Below the pieces are notes generated by a model. The model was not told the origin of the DNA and ran no database searches. It was given only the letters and a program-made list of their open reading frames with translations. Made by a program: the position numbers and the translations under genes. 64,000 nucleotides of DNA from the NCBI GenBank assembly GCA_964642175.1, contig CAZXOK010000002.1:1-64000 (forward strand). The letters run 5' to 3'. Position 1 is the first letter of the stretch. Each line of letters starts with the position of its first letter. Positions 35,419 through 44,641 of the stretch are shown here, in pieces. The stretch comes from JANQGG01 sp964642175 (lineage in GTDB: Bacteria > Bacteroidota > Chlorobiia > Chlorobiales > Chloroherpetonaceae).

Positions 35419-36363
35419 ATGGCGGAGGGCTTTAAACATACGCCCGTTCTTTTAAATGAAGTTATAGATGCCCTGGTCTTGCATGAGGGTGTTTATGTTG
35501 ATGCAACGTTAGGTGGTGGCGGTCATGCCGAGGGTTTCTTAAAGCGCCTGGATGAAAAGGGCTTGTTGAAGGATTCGGTTGTTTTGGGTATTGACCAGGA
35601 TGCTCAGGCCATTGCTGCCGCAAAAGCCCGTTTAGCCTGTTATGAAAAGCATATAGAGTTTTTTGAGCAAAATTTTTCCGGTTTGGACCGAGTGGTTCAG
35701 CCGAATTCTTGCAGGGTCATTTTAATGGATTTGGGGGTTTCTTCTTATCAAATAGATACCCCTCATCGCGGTTTTAGTTTTCAGAAAGAAGGACAGCTGG
35801 ATATGCGAATGTCCTTATCGTGTTCATTGACAGCCGAAGATATTGTCAATACATATTCTGAGCAGGAACTGGCCGATATCATATACCAGTATGGCCAAGA
35901 GCGAAAGTCGAGGATTATAGCAAAGCGCATTCTCAGGCATCGTGCCAACAGGGATATCACAAATACACTGGAGTTGGAAGCAGTGGTTCTGGAGGCGATT
36001 GGTGCTCAAAGCCCTGTTATCAGGAAGAAAACACTGGCCAGGGTGTTTCAGGCTATTAGAATCGAGGTCAACCGGGAAATGGAGGTCCTTGAAAAAGGGC
36101 TTGAAAGCGGATTTCAGGCGCTATTACCGGGTGGAAGACTGGGTGTTATCAGTTATCACTCACTTGAGGACCGAATGGTAAAGACATTCTTTAAAGAGCT
36201 GGCCGAAGCCGACTGGGGGCCGAAGGGATTGCCGATTAAGGAACCTTTGAAACCGGCAAAAGCAAAACTGGTTACCAGAAAACCAATTGTGCCGTCTGAA
36301 AGGGAGTTATCTGAAAACAGGCGGGCGCGAAGTGCCAAGTTCAGAGTGATTGAAAAAATATAA
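35419..36363 (+). CDS. rsmH: 16S rRNA (cytosine-1402-N4)-methyltransferase RsmH
   Basis: The 314-residue protein is RsmH (MraW), an S-adenosylmethionine-dependent methyltransferase that modifies C1402 in the ribosomal P site. It opens with HTPVLLNEVIDAL and VDATLGGGGHAEGFL (SAM-binding loop), has ILMDLGVSSYQID and FSFQKEGQLDMRM in the middle, and ends with LGVISYHSLEDRMVK and the ENRRARSAKFRVIEK tail, all diagnostic. It is six bases downstream of mraZ, and the small division gene follows after 15 bases with a GGGAG site. Confidence 0.97.
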   Translation: MAEGFKHTPVLLNEVIDALVLHEGVYVDATLGGGGHAEGFLKRLDEKGLLKDSVVLGIDQDAQAIAAAKARLACYEKHIEFFEQNFSGLDRVVQPNSCRVILMDLGVSSYQIDTPHRGFSFQKEGQLDMRMSLSCSLTAEDIVNTYSEQELADIIYQYGQERKSRIIAKRILRHRANRDITNTLELEAVVLEAIGAQSPVIRKKTLARVFQAIRIEVNREMEVLEKGLESGFQALLPGGRLGVISYHSLEDRMVKTFFKELAEADWGPKGLPIKEPLKPAKAKLVTRKPIVPSERELSENRRARSAKFRVIEKI

Positions 36364-36378
36364 CACGGGAGATATAAG

Positions 36379-36888
36379 ATGAAATATGAAGAGCTAAACC
36401 GCAATCACTACATGCATGAGCCGCAGGCTGTTGAGTATGCTGAAGAAAGCATTGAGGATATCCTGTCTCAAATCCAGGAGACCATAGATGAAAAAGAATC
36501 AAAACAGGACCAGTTCGTTCAAGAAGATCCTCTGAGTGAGCATTTTGGATTAGAGTCTGAAATGCCACCGGTTTATAAAAAAACACCTAAAAAGCCCAAA
36601 ACTTCATCAATACCAATTGAATCAGTCCTGAATTTAAGGACATTTTTATTGGTTGCGTCCGCTACCCTGCTGCTTGGTTTTTACATACACAATGTAATCA
36701 CTGTAAACCGGCTTGCAGGGGAAACCGAGTACTTGCGGCAAAAATTAATAGATCAGCAAAGTGTGAATGTGGTGCTTGAGAGCAAGCTACAGCATACACA
36801 GCGTATTGAAAAAATCAGTAAGCTTGCCGGATTAAAATTGGGCCTCGAGGCCAAGGCCGAGTTGCCTGAATTGATAGAAATGGATTAA
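36379..36888 (+). CDS. FtsL-like division protein with acidic cytoplasmic extension
   Basis: This 169-residue bitopic protein occupies the ftsL slot between rsmH and ftsI. It has an acidic, Gln/Glu-rich cytoplasmic part of about 85 residues, one membrane helix near residues 90-112 (LRTFLLVASATLLLGFYIHN), and a short periplasmic coiled coil (AGETEYLRQKLIDQQSVNVVLESKLQ) as in FtsL/FtsB. Typical FtsL proteins have a much shorter N terminus. It probably bridges FtsI, FtsW and FtsQ in the divisome. The name is from position and topology, since sequence identity to known FtsL is low. Confidence 0.75.
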   Translation: MKYEELNRNHYMHEPQAVEYAEESIEDILSQIQETIDEKESKQDQFVQEDPLSEHFGLESEMPPVYKKTPKKPKTSSIPIESVLNLRTFLLVASATLLLGFYIHNVITVNRLAGETEYLRQKLIDQQSVNVVLESKLQHTQRIEKISKLAGLKLGLEAKAELPELIEMD

Positions 36889-36909
36889 ACCAACAAGCAC
36901 CGGAGAACT

Positions 36910-38997
36910 ATGGGTGGAAAAAGGCCTTTTGATTTTCGTATGGCCATTGTGGTTGGATTTATGTTCATCCTTGCAGGGGCAGTGGTGATCCGGCTCATGT
37001 TTGTTCAAATTGTTGATGCGGAGAAATACCGCGATAAAGCCAAGCGCCAGTATGAACGAAAGTTGACATTGGAAGCCCGGCGCGGTGCAATTTACGACAG
37101 GCATATGAATCGCCTGGCAACCAGTCTGGCAATGATGTCGGTTGCCGCAGACCCTAAAATGGTTAAAAATAAATCTGCTGTAGCAGATTCACTGGCAAAG
37201 TTCTTTGACAAAAATGCAGCCTACTACCGCAAAAAGCTTCAGAAAAGAACGCGTTTTGTGTGGCTTGAGCGCAATGTGCCCATGGATAAAGCCATCGGCT
37301 TTCGTGATTGGCGTCCCGAGGGGATTATCAAGATAAAGAACCAAAGCAGGTACTACGAAAACCTCTGTTCCCATGTGATCGGCTTTACCAATTCGGATAA
37401 TGTGGGCATTAGTGGTCTAGAACTTCAATACAACGATTTCCTTGAAGGTAAAAACGGGTTGGTGGTTATGCAGCGTGATGCTATTGGTAAAATATACCCG
37501 GCTATCGATAAGCCTTTGCAGGAGCCGGTTCATGGTAAGCAGGTACAGCTTACAGTGGATCTGGATATCCAGGCCATCGTGGAAAACGAACTCAGCCTGG
37601 GAGTTAAGAAGGCAAACGCTGCCGAAGGTATTGCCATTGTAATGGATGTAAATACCGGTGAGCTTTTATCTGTGGCCAATATGCCCGATTTTGATATGAA
37701 CAACAAGGTTACTTATCGAAGCGATCGGGTGCGAAACCGGGCCATAACCGATATTTATGAACCGGGGTCAACCTTCAAATTGATAATGCTTAGTTCGGCC
37801 ATTAAAGAAGGGTTGATCAAGCCGGAAGATGAAGTGTTTGCCGAGAATGGCAAGTATAAAATTCATGGCCGGTGGGTATCGGATCATGAAGAGCTGGGCA
37901 AAACTACTTTTCTTGAAGCCCTGGCACACTCCAGCAATATTGTGGCCGCTAAAGTAGCAATGAAAACTGGCAAAGAGCCTTTCTACGACATGGCTAAGGC
38001 TTATGGGTTTGGTCAGCAAACAGGCGTAGGGTTGCTTGGGGAGCAATCCGGGTATTTAAAGCCTAAATCAGAATGGTCTAAAATCACCCTTCCCTGGATG
38101 GCGCAGGGTTACGAGGTTTTGGTTACACCGCTTCAGCTTATCAGCGCATATGCAGCGGTGGCTAATGGAGGTATGCTTATGAAGCCCTACCTGGTAAAAG
38201 CCACTTATGATGAGGACGGCAGCCTTTTAGATGAAAAAGAGCCCAAAACGGTGCGTCGTGTTCTGGACGAAGATGATGCCAAAGTGGTTTGCAAGGTTTT
38301 AAAAGCTGTTGTGGATAGCGGCACCGGGATTAATGCTCAGATAAAAGGTCTCTCGGTTGCAGGTAAAACCGGAACAGCGCAACGATATTTGAACGGATCT
38401 TACCGAAGAGGCGGATATGTCTCTTCTTTTGTAGGATTTTTCCCGGTTGAAAAACCAGAGCTGGTGTTGCTTGTGATGATGATCAATCCAAAAAACGGCT
38501 ACTATGGCAGCGAGGTGGCCGCACCGGTTTTTTCTCGTATTGGGTCAAGGATCATGGCAGTTTCCCGCAAGTACAGAGAATCCATTTATGAGAGCCAGTC
38601 TATGGCAGAAGTCATAGAGCAGTCGGATGAAGAGGAAATGGTTAGCGTGCCAAATATTTGTGGTTTAGACATGCATGAGGCAAAAGAGGTATTGCGAGCA
38701 CATTTTTTGGATTATAAACAAGTCGGTCAAGGCTCGGGAATTGTCATCAATCAGATGCCAGAACCGGGTTCGGCAATAAAGCGATTCTCTAAAATTAGTT
38801 ATGAAGTAACCAAGGATCAGGATAAAGTAATGATGCCCGATTTTAAAGGGCTTCGGGCAGATAAAGCTGTTCGGCTGGTCGAAGATTTAAGTTTGAAATT
38901 AAAAATAAATGGTTCGGGGTCTTATGTAACAGCACAATACCCCGATGTCGGTTCCCGGTTGAAAAGACAATCGAAAATAATTTTGCGAATGGATTAA
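36910..38997 (+). CDS. ftsI: Penicillin-binding protein FtsI with PASTA domains
   Basis: The 695-residue class B PBP has one N-terminal membrane helix (about 12-34), a dimerisation region beginning LEARRGAIYDRHMNRLATS, and a transpeptidase domain with catalytic Ser287 in EPGSTFK, the SSN motif in HSSNIVAAKVA, and KTGT with Lys486. Two PASTA-like repeats (about 575-695: VPNICGLDMHEAKEVL and MPDFKGLRADKAVRLVED) close the protein. It cross-links septal peptidoglycan together with FtsW. PASTA domains in FtsI are common in FCB and Gram-positive bacteria and bind uncrosslinked peptidoglycan. It follows the FtsL-like gene after 21 bases. Confidence 0.95.
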   Translation: MGGKRPFDFRMAIVVGFMFILAGAVVIRLMFVQIVDAEKYRDKAKRQYERKLTLEARRGAIYDRHMNRLATSLAMMSVAADPKMVKNKSAVADSLAKFFDKNAAYYRKKLQKRTRFVWLERNVPMDKAIGFRDWRPEGIIKIKNQSRYYENLCSHVIGFTNSDNVGISGLELQYNDFLEGKNGLVVMQRDAIGKIYPAIDKPLQEPVHGKQVQLTVDLDIQAIVENELSLGVKKANAAEGIAIVMDVNTGELLSVANMPDFDMNNKVTYRSDRVRNRAITDIYEPGSTFKLIMLSSAIKEGLIKPEDEVFAENGKYKIHGRWVSDHEELGKTTFLEALAHSSNIVAAKVAMKTGKEPFYDMAKAYGFGQQTGVGLLGEQSGYLKPKSEWSKITLPWMAQGYEVLVTPLQLISAYAAVANGGMLMKPYLVKATYDEDGSLLDEKEPKTVRRVLDEDDAKVVCKVLKAVVDSGTGINAQIKGLSVAGKTGTAQRYLNGSYRRGGYVSSFVGFFPVEKPELVLLVMMINPKNGYYGSEVAAPVFSRIGSRIMAVSRKYRESIYESQSMAEVIEQSDEEEMVSVPNICGLDMHEAKEVLRAHFLDYKQVGQGSGIVINQMPEPGSAIKRFSKISYEVTKDQDKVMMPDFKGLRADKAVRLVEDLSLKLKINGSGSYVTAQYPDVGSRLKRQSKIILRMD

Positions 38998-39010
38998 CAA
39001 CAATTATCGG

Positions 39011-40516
39011 ATGCGCCTGAGACTTCTCTTACAGAACATGTTGCCAATTGAAACCTTGGGCAACTACGATGAAAATCAGGACATCATCTCCATTTGCTAC
39101 GATTCCCGAAAAGCAGAACCACATAGTGTTTTTGTTGCGATTAAAGGATACAAGCAGGATGGCCATGCCTACATAGAGTCGGCATTAAACGCCGGTGCTA
39201 AAGTGATTGTATGTGAAACCTTGCCGGAGAAACCACAAGAGGACGCACTGTTTATTCAAGTATCTGATTCGCGTGTGGCCCTAGCCGAAATTGCAAAGGC
39301 ATTCTATGAAAATGTCTCTGACCATCTCTTGTTGGTTGGTATTACAGGCACCAATGGAAAAACAACTACAGCCTATCTGGTCAGGTCGGTGCTTGAAGCC
39401 TGCGATTATAAAACAGGTTTGATTGCAACAACAGGCTATGAATACGATGGGCAGCACATAGACGCGTCCCATACTACCCCGGAATCACTCGATTTGCATG
39501 ATTTGTTTCACCGCATGTACCAATCTGGTTGCAGGGCGGTGGTATTGGAGGTTTCCTCTCATGCACTGGCATTAAGCCGGGTGCATGGATTGAACTTTAA
39601 AATGGGAATTTATACCAATCTCTCGCACGACCACCTTGATTTTCATAAAAGTATGGAGGCGTATGCGGCTGCAAAAAAATTGCTTTTTGACAATCTGGCA
39701 CCCGAAAGCTATGCCATTGTAAATGCCGAAGATCCAAAATCCGGTTACATGGTTCAGGATTGTAAGGCTACGGTGTTGAAATGCGGGGTTGATGAATCCA
39801 AAAAACATGCAACCGGTTCGGGAGAGTTTGATGTGCTCGCAAGTGTGTTCAGCTACCAGATTAATGGTACATCGGTGGTGATATCAGATCGAGATAACTC
39901 CATGATGCATAATTTTAAGCTTATCGGCCGGTTCAACATGCTTAATCTTTCGCTGGCCTATGCAGCCGGCAAGGTTATGGGTTTTGGACGCATAGATATT
40001 GTTCGGGGGCTGATGAAATGCCCAACTGTAAGTGGTCGTATGGAGCAGGTTTGGTCCCGGGATCATCGCTGTGCAATTGTGGATTTTTCTCACACCCCGG
40101 ATGCCCTTAAAAATGCGCTCCATGTGTTGAGACAACTTATGCCTGATGAGGGGCGCATCATTACCGTTTTTGGGTGTGGGGGTGATCGGGACAAAAACAA
40201 GCGTCCGGTTATGGGTAAGATCGCCACGGAAAAATCCGATGTGGCTATTCTGACTTCTGATAACCCAAGAGAGGAAGACCCGGAGAAAATTATGGACCAA
40301 GTTGAAGCCGGCGCCGATAAATCGAAACCGTTTTATCGCATTAACGACCGGGCCACAGCTATACGCAAAGGCATCACCCTTTTGGGAAAAGGTGATGTGT
40401 TGTTGGTAGCGGGAAAAGGTCACGAAGACTATCAGGAAATAAATGGCAAACGCACCGCTTTCAGTGATAAACAAACAATTGAAACAATTTTTAAAGAACA
40501 AGAAGGCTTGCTATGA
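39011..40516 (+). CDS. murE: UDP-MurNAc-tripeptide synthetase MurE
   Basis: The 501-residue ligase joins the third amino acid to UDP-MurNAc-L-Ala-D-Glu using ATP. Its P-loop is VGITGTNGKTTTAYLV near residue 115, the middle domain has TTPESLDLH and SSHALALSRV, and the C-terminal domain includes VDFSHTPDALKNAL and FGCGGDRDKNKRPVMG. The SDNPREEDPEKIM segment is the DNPR signature linked to meso-diaminopimelate as substrate, so this organism should have mDAP-type peptidoglycan. It overlaps murF by four bases (ATGA). Confidence 0.95.
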   Translation: MRLRLLLQNMLPIETLGNYDENQDIISICYDSRKAEPHSVFVAIKGYKQDGHAYIESALNAGAKVIVCETLPEKPQEDALFIQVSDSRVALAEIAKAFYENVSDHLLLVGITGTNGKTTTAYLVRSVLEACDYKTGLIATTGYEYDGQHIDASHTTPESLDLHDLFHRMYQSGCRAVVLEVSSHALALSRVHGLNFKMGIYTNLSHDHLDFHKSMEAYAAAKKLLFDNLAPESYAIVNAEDPKSGYMVQDCKATVLKCGVDESKKHATGSGEFDVLASVFSYQINGTSVVISDRDNSMMHNFKLIGRFNMLNLSLAYAAGKVMGFGRIDIVRGLMKCPTVSGRMEQVWSRDHRCAIVDFSHTPDALKNALHVLRQLMPDEGRIITVFGCGGDRDKNKRPVMGKIATEKSDVAILTSDNPREEDPEKIMDQVEAGADKSKPFYRINDRATAIRKGITLLGKGDVLLVAGKGHEDYQEINGKRTAFSDKQTIETIFKEQEGLL

Positions 40517-41967
40517 GCGTCTTTGAAGAGCAAACTATGTCGATAGAGCTTACAACAGAGGATTTCGGATTGGTTGGCAGGCTTAAAGTGCCTGGAACAA
40601 ATGCCGATGGTGAGTTTTTACTTCACTCACCTCATGTGGTTATCGATTCACGCTTAGCCAAGACAGGCAGTGTGTTTGTTGCTTTAAAAGGATCACAGAC
40701 CGATGGGCATGAATTTGTGTGGAAAGCTTTTGAAAAAGGTGCAGCTCTTTGCATCGTAGCTGCTGAGTGGTGGGATGTGCATGCACAGGATTCTGAAGCA
40801 GAGACTTTTACCGATCGATGCGTGCTTGTGACCACCGATCCACTGATTGCGCTTCAGCGTCTGGCAAATGGCTATCGTCGCAAATTCAATATTCCTCTGG
40901 TTGTCATTGGAGGAAGTAATGGCAAAACCACAACCAAGGAAATGGTGGCCAGGGTGTTAGGAAAGTCGTTTGAAGTGATGGCAACAAAAGGCAATCTGAA
41001 CAACCATATCGGTGTGCCTTTAACATTATTTAACCTGAGGCCCACAACCGAAATTGCCGTTTTGGAACTGGGGATCAACCATCCGGGTGAAATGATGCAG
41101 CTTTGCCGTATTGCCGAGCCAACTCATGGGTTGCTTACAAATATTGGCCTGGAGCATACCGAGTTTTTTAAAACCAAAGATATGGTGGCCAGGGCCGAAG
41201 GTGAGCTGTTCAATTTTCTGAATACCACCGACGGAGAGTGTTTTGTGAACCTGGATGATGAGTTTATTGTAAGCCGATTGGAAGACATGCAAAAAGCCAC
41301 CTGTTACGGCTTTTACAACAGTAAATACAAGTGCGGGGTTTGGATGGAAGAATTCAGCCTCGATGAAAAGGGATTCGGTACGTTTGCCTTTCGTAGTGCA
41401 ACTGAAACGGCAATGGTAAAACTGAGTATCAGCGGGCGTCACAATATATCCAATGCACTGGCAGCGGCTTGTGTCGGTCAAAATTTTGGGCTGTCGTTAA
41501 ATATTATTGCAGATGCTTTAGGCTCATTTAAACCCATTTCGGGCTCCATGCGAATGGAGCGTGAAACCATTGGTGGCATAGAAGTGATCAATGATGCTTA
41601 TAACGCCAATCCGGAATCAATGGCCGCAGCTATCGAGGTCCTGAGCAATATGAAAATTACGGGTAAGCGAATTGCGGTGCTTGGCGATATGCTGGAGCTT
41701 GGGGAAATATCCCGGGAGGCTCACGTAGATGTCGCAGAAAAAATCATCAAAAGCAATATTGATATGCTTTATGCGTATGGCTCTGACATGAAAGGTGCTT
41801 GCCAGGTGGCAACCGAAAAGTGCAAAGGGCATTTTGAGGATAAAGCCGCATTAACAGAACGTTTACTTGAATGTATTAAACCCGGTGATGCCTTGCTGAT
41901 AAAAGGCTCAAGAGGGATGAAAATGGAAGAAATTCTGATTGAGCTTAAAAAGGTGATTAACAACTAA
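40513..41967 (+). CDS. murF: UDP-MurNAc-pentapeptide synthetase MurF
   Basis: The 484-residue ligase adds D-Ala-D-Ala to UDP-MurNAc-tripeptide. The N-terminal substrate domain has VVIDSRLAKTGSVFVALKG, the P-loop is VVIGGSNGKTTTKEMVARVL near residue 135, and GNLNNHIGVPLTLF and LELGINHPGEM follow. The C-terminal domain has VINDAYNANPESMAAAIEVL, AVLGDMLELGE and LIKGSRGMKMEEI, all diagnostic. Its start codon overlaps the murE stop, indicating coupled translation. A second ATG eight codons in (40537) is an alternative start. A free-standing ddl ligase is not present in this cluster. Confidence 0.96.
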   Translation: MSVFEEQTMSIELTTEDFGLVGRLKVPGTNADGEFLLHSPHVVIDSRLAKTGSVFVALKGSQTDGHEFVWKAFEKGAALCIVAAEWWDVHAQDSEAETFTDRCVLVTTDPLIALQRLANGYRRKFNIPLVVIGGSNGKTTTKEMVARVLGKSFEVMATKGNLNNHIGVPLTLFNLRPTTEIAVLELGINHPGEMMQLCRIAEPTHGLLTNIGLEHTEFFKTKDMVARAEGELFNFLNTTDGECFVNLDDEFIVSRLEDMQKATCYGFYNSKYKCGVWMEEFSLDEKGFGTFAFRSATETAMVKLSISGRHNISNALAAACVGQNFGLSLNIIADALGSFKPISGSMRMERETIGGIEVINDAYNANPESMAAAIEVLSNMKITGKRIAVLGDMLELGEISREAHVDVAEKIIKSNIDMLYAYGSDMKGACQVATEKCKGHFEDKAALTERLLECIKPGDALLIKGSRGMKMEEILIELKKVINN

Positions 41968-41997
41968 ACGGTGATCAAGTGCTGTAAAGGCTGATAC

Positions 41998-43104
41998 ATG
42001 CTGTACTACTTATTAAGATACATTAACGAAACTTACGATCCGCCTGGTTTTGGGGTTGTAGAATATATCACCTTTCGGGCAGGTGCAGCAGCCTTGACAT
42101 CTTTACTGATCATTTTGGTCTTTGGTCCGAAAATTATTGCGCTTTTGCGCGATAAAGTCATTGAACCGATTAAGGAAGAAGCCCCGGAAGGGCATCGGGC
42201 AAAGAAAGACATTCCCACAATGGGAGGGCTCATTATTATCCTGGGCATTGTGGTTTCCGGGTTGCTTTGGGGAAAACTGACGGACCCTTTTGTGTGGATG
42301 GTGATCATGGCCGTGATATGGATGGGCATTATCGGCTTTGTAGATGATTACCGGAAAGTAGTTCTCAAGATTAAAGGAGGGTTGGCCGGTAGGTACAAAA
42401 TAGTTGGCCAGGTGGTACTGGGACTCATCATTGGCATATACACCTATTTTGATCCGAATCTCTCGGTATTACTCTCGAAAACAACCGTGCCGTTCTTTAA
42501 AGATCTGACTGTTGATTATGGCATCTGGTATATACCACTGGCCATTTTTATTGTCACTGCCGTTTCCAACGCCGTGAATTTAACCGACGGCCTGGATGGC
42601 CTGGCAGCCGGTTCTACAGCTATCGTGTGTTTTGCTCTGGCCGGGTTTGCATACCTGACGGGGAATGTGGTTTTTGCTGAGTATCTCAACATTACCTTTA
42701 TTCCGGGAGCCGGTGAAGCCACCATTATGAGTATGGCAATTGTGGCCTCATGTATCGGGTTTTTGTGGTTTAATTCGCATCCGGCTGAAGTGTTTATGGG
42801 TGATACTGGTTCGCTGGCACTGGGGAGCGCTCTGGCGGTTATTGCGCTGCTCATCAAAAAAGAACTGCTGCTGCCAATTCTTGCCGGTGTGTTTTTTATG
42901 GAAACCCTGTCGGTGATTATTCAGCGGGGGTACTTCAAATACACCAAAAAGAAATATGGAGAGGGTCGCCGCGTGTTTCTAATGGCGCCGATCCACCATC
43001 ATTTTCAATTGAAGGGATGGGCGGAAGAAAAAATTGTGATCAGGTTCTGGATTGTGGCGTTGTTGTTGGTCATGACCAGTTTAATCACTTTAAAACTCAG
43101 GTAA
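41998..43104 (+). CDS. mraY: Phospho-MurNAc-pentapeptide translocase MraY
   Basis: The 368-residue polytopic membrane enzyme transfers phospho-MurNAc-pentapeptide to undecaprenyl phosphate, giving lipid I. About ten membrane helices are visible. Diagnostic cytoplasmic motifs are KKDIPTMGGLIII, FVDDYRKVV (Mg-binding Asp pair), NLTDGLDGLAAG with the third Asp, FMGDTGSLALG, and the closing APIHHHFQLKGWAE. It follows murF by 30 bases and precedes murD by three bases. Confidence 0.97.
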   Translation: MLYYLLRYINETYDPPGFGVVEYITFRAGAAALTSLLIILVFGPKIIALLRDKVIEPIKEEAPEGHRAKKDIPTMGGLIIILGIVVSGLLWGKLTDPFVWMVIMAVIWMGIIGFVDDYRKVVLKIKGGLAGRYKIVGQVVLGLIIGIYTYFDPNLSVLLSKTTVPFFKDLTVDYGIWYIPLAIFIVTAVSNAVNLTDGLDGLAAGSTAIVCFALAGFAYLTGNVVFAEYLNITFIPGAGEATIMSMAIVASCIGFLWFNSHPAEVFMGDTGSLALGSALAVIALLIKKELLLPILAGVFFMETLSVIIQRGYFKYTKKKYGEGRRVFLMAPIHHHFQLKGWAEEKIVIRFWIVALLLVMTSLITLKLR

Positions 43105-43107
43105 CAG

Positions 43108-44505
43108 GTGAATGTTTCTGAGCTGAAAAATAAGTTCTTTGTGGTTCTGGGTGCAAAAAGAAGTGGCTTGGCAGCTGCTAAACTGCTTAAATCTCAGGGT
43201 TTTCGGGTGATGCTGAGCGAGAAATCGGCTTCGGTTGATGAAAAGATCATCCATGAACTTGAAGCACTGGGCATTGAGTACGAAACCGGTGGGCACAGCC
43301 AAAAAGCGATGCAAGCCGATATTGGTGTTATCAGTCCGGGAGTACCGACACATGCACCGGTGGTCCAGGAGATGCTTGGCAGAAATCGGATGATGATCAG
43401 TGAAGTGGAACTGGCCAGTTGGTTTTGCCGCGCAAAAGTGATTGCCATAACCGGAACCGACGGGAAAACAACCGTTACGTCGCTTTGCCGGCACATTTTA
43501 GAGCAGCATGCCAAAGATAATGGCTACAAGGTGCTGGCGCTGGGTAACATTGGGGAGGCGTTTTCGAGCCGTGTATCGGAACTGGAAGAAAACGATGTGG
43601 TGGTGCTGGAAGTGAGCAGTTTTCAACTGGATTTCTGTTGGAGCTTTCGGCCGGATATCGCCATAATCACAAACATAACAGTTGATCATTTGGATAGATA
43701 TGATAACGATATAAGCAAATATGAAGCATCCAAGTACAAGATTACGGAGAATCAAAACGAATCGGACTGGTTGATTTACAATAACGATAATCAAAGACTG
43801 CACCGTCATTTTTATGGGAATCCTGAAAGTACATCAGCCCAACAGGTTGCATTCGGACTCGAAATAGATGGGTTAACCGGAGTTAAACATGGCGGATATA
43901 CAGATGGTGGGAAGTTGGTCATAAAAATTAATAACGAAACCGTACCAATTATGAACGCAGCAGAAATCACAACGCCAAATTTCAGAGGCAAGCATAATAT
44001 CTACAATGCAATTGCTGCTGCTGCCGTAGCCAGGATTATGCAGATTCAGTCGGAATTGATTCGCGAAGGGATCAGGACCTTTAAAGGTGTGGAGCATCGC
44101 CTGGAGTTTGTCCGTGAGATTAATGGTGTTGAATATATCAACGACTCTAAAGCCACAACGGTCAATGCCCTTTCAAGTGCATTGGATGCCTTAGATACCA
44201 AAGTAGTACTAATTATGGGTGGCCGCGATAAAGGCAATGATTATTCGGTTTTAGCTGAATTGGTACACAAAAAAGTGAAAACCATAATTGCCATTGGCGA
44301 AGCCCGTGAAAAGATCAAACATGCGTTAAGCTCAGAAACCCGGGTGATTGAAGTTTCCGGACTTCAAGAAGCCGTTGCGTTAGCCAAAACGCTAAGCAAG
44401 CCGGGCGAAAGCGTTCTGCTTTCCCCTTCATGCGCCAGCTTCGATATGTTTTCAAGTTATGAAGAGCGTGGTAAGGTCTTTAAAGACCTGGTGGCCGCGA
44501 TATAA
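43108..44505 (+). CDS. murD: UDP-MurNAc-L-Ala:D-Glu ligase MurD
   Basis: The 465-residue ligase starts with GTG at 43108, three bases after the mraY stop. It has a Rossmann-like first domain (KFFVVLGAKRSGLAAAKLL), the ATP-binding P-loop IAITGTDGKTTVTSL near residue 115, GNIGEAF and LEVSSFQLDF in the central domain, and the C-terminal signatures HRLEFVREINGVEYINDSKATT, LIMGGRDKGNDY and LLSPSCASFDMFSSYEERG. It adds D-glutamate to UDP-MurNAc-L-Ala in the cytoplasm. A 136-base structured region separates it from ftsW, the largest gap inside the cluster. Confidence 0.96.
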   Translation: MNVSELKNKFFVVLGAKRSGLAAAKLLKSQGFRVMLSEKSASVDEKIIHELEALGIEYETGGHSQKAMQADIGVISPGVPTHAPVVQEMLGRNRMMISEVELASWFCRAKVIAITGTDGKTTVTSLCRHILEQHAKDNGYKVLALGNIGEAFSSRVSELEENDVVVLEVSSFQLDFCWSFRPDIAIITNITVDHLDRYDNDISKYEASKYKITENQNESDWLIYNNDNQRLHRHFYGNPESTSAQQVAFGLEIDGLTGVKHGGYTDGGKLVIKINNETVPIMNAAEITTPNFRGKHNIYNAIAAAAVARIMQIQSELIREGIRTFKGVEHRLEFVREINGVEYINDSKATTVNALSSALDALDTKVVLIMGGRDKGNDYSVLAELVHKKVKTIIAIGEAREKIKHALSSETRVIEVSGLQEAVALAKTLSKPGESVLLSPSCASFDMFSSYEERGKVFKDLVAAI

Positions 44506-44529
44506 AAGTGTATGACTTGTTCTTTGATA

Positions 44530-44612
44530 TTGGTGTGAAAACACCAGATATGGCCTTCATATCGTGATAACCACATAACCGGAGGTGCTTTGGCGCCTCT
44601 GGTTGTTATTTA
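44530..44612 (+). promoter_or_regulatory. Three consecutive stem-loops between murD and ftsW
   Basis: Hairpin 1 is TGGTGT-GAAA-ACACCA (44531-44546). Hairpin 2 directly abuts it, with GATAT (44547-44551) pairing with ATATC (44559-44563). Hairpin 3 has twelve pairs, including two G-U type, between 44577-44588 and 44593-44604 with a TTTG loop, followed by GTTATTT. The last could act as an intrinsic terminator or attenuator, and the set as an intercistronic leader for ftsW. Confidence 0.6.
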
Positions 44613-44641
44613 AGGTCATAGACGATTTTAAACCAAATTTT

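Noticed and set aside
39884..40501. A 205-codon minus-strand ORF opposite murE.
   Set aside because: It is fully contained in murE and encodes no recognisable protein.
44585..44641. GTG start for FtsW at 44585.
   Set aside because: The added residues are encoded by the third hairpin and do not resemble FtsW; the ATG at 44642 begins the protein naturally.
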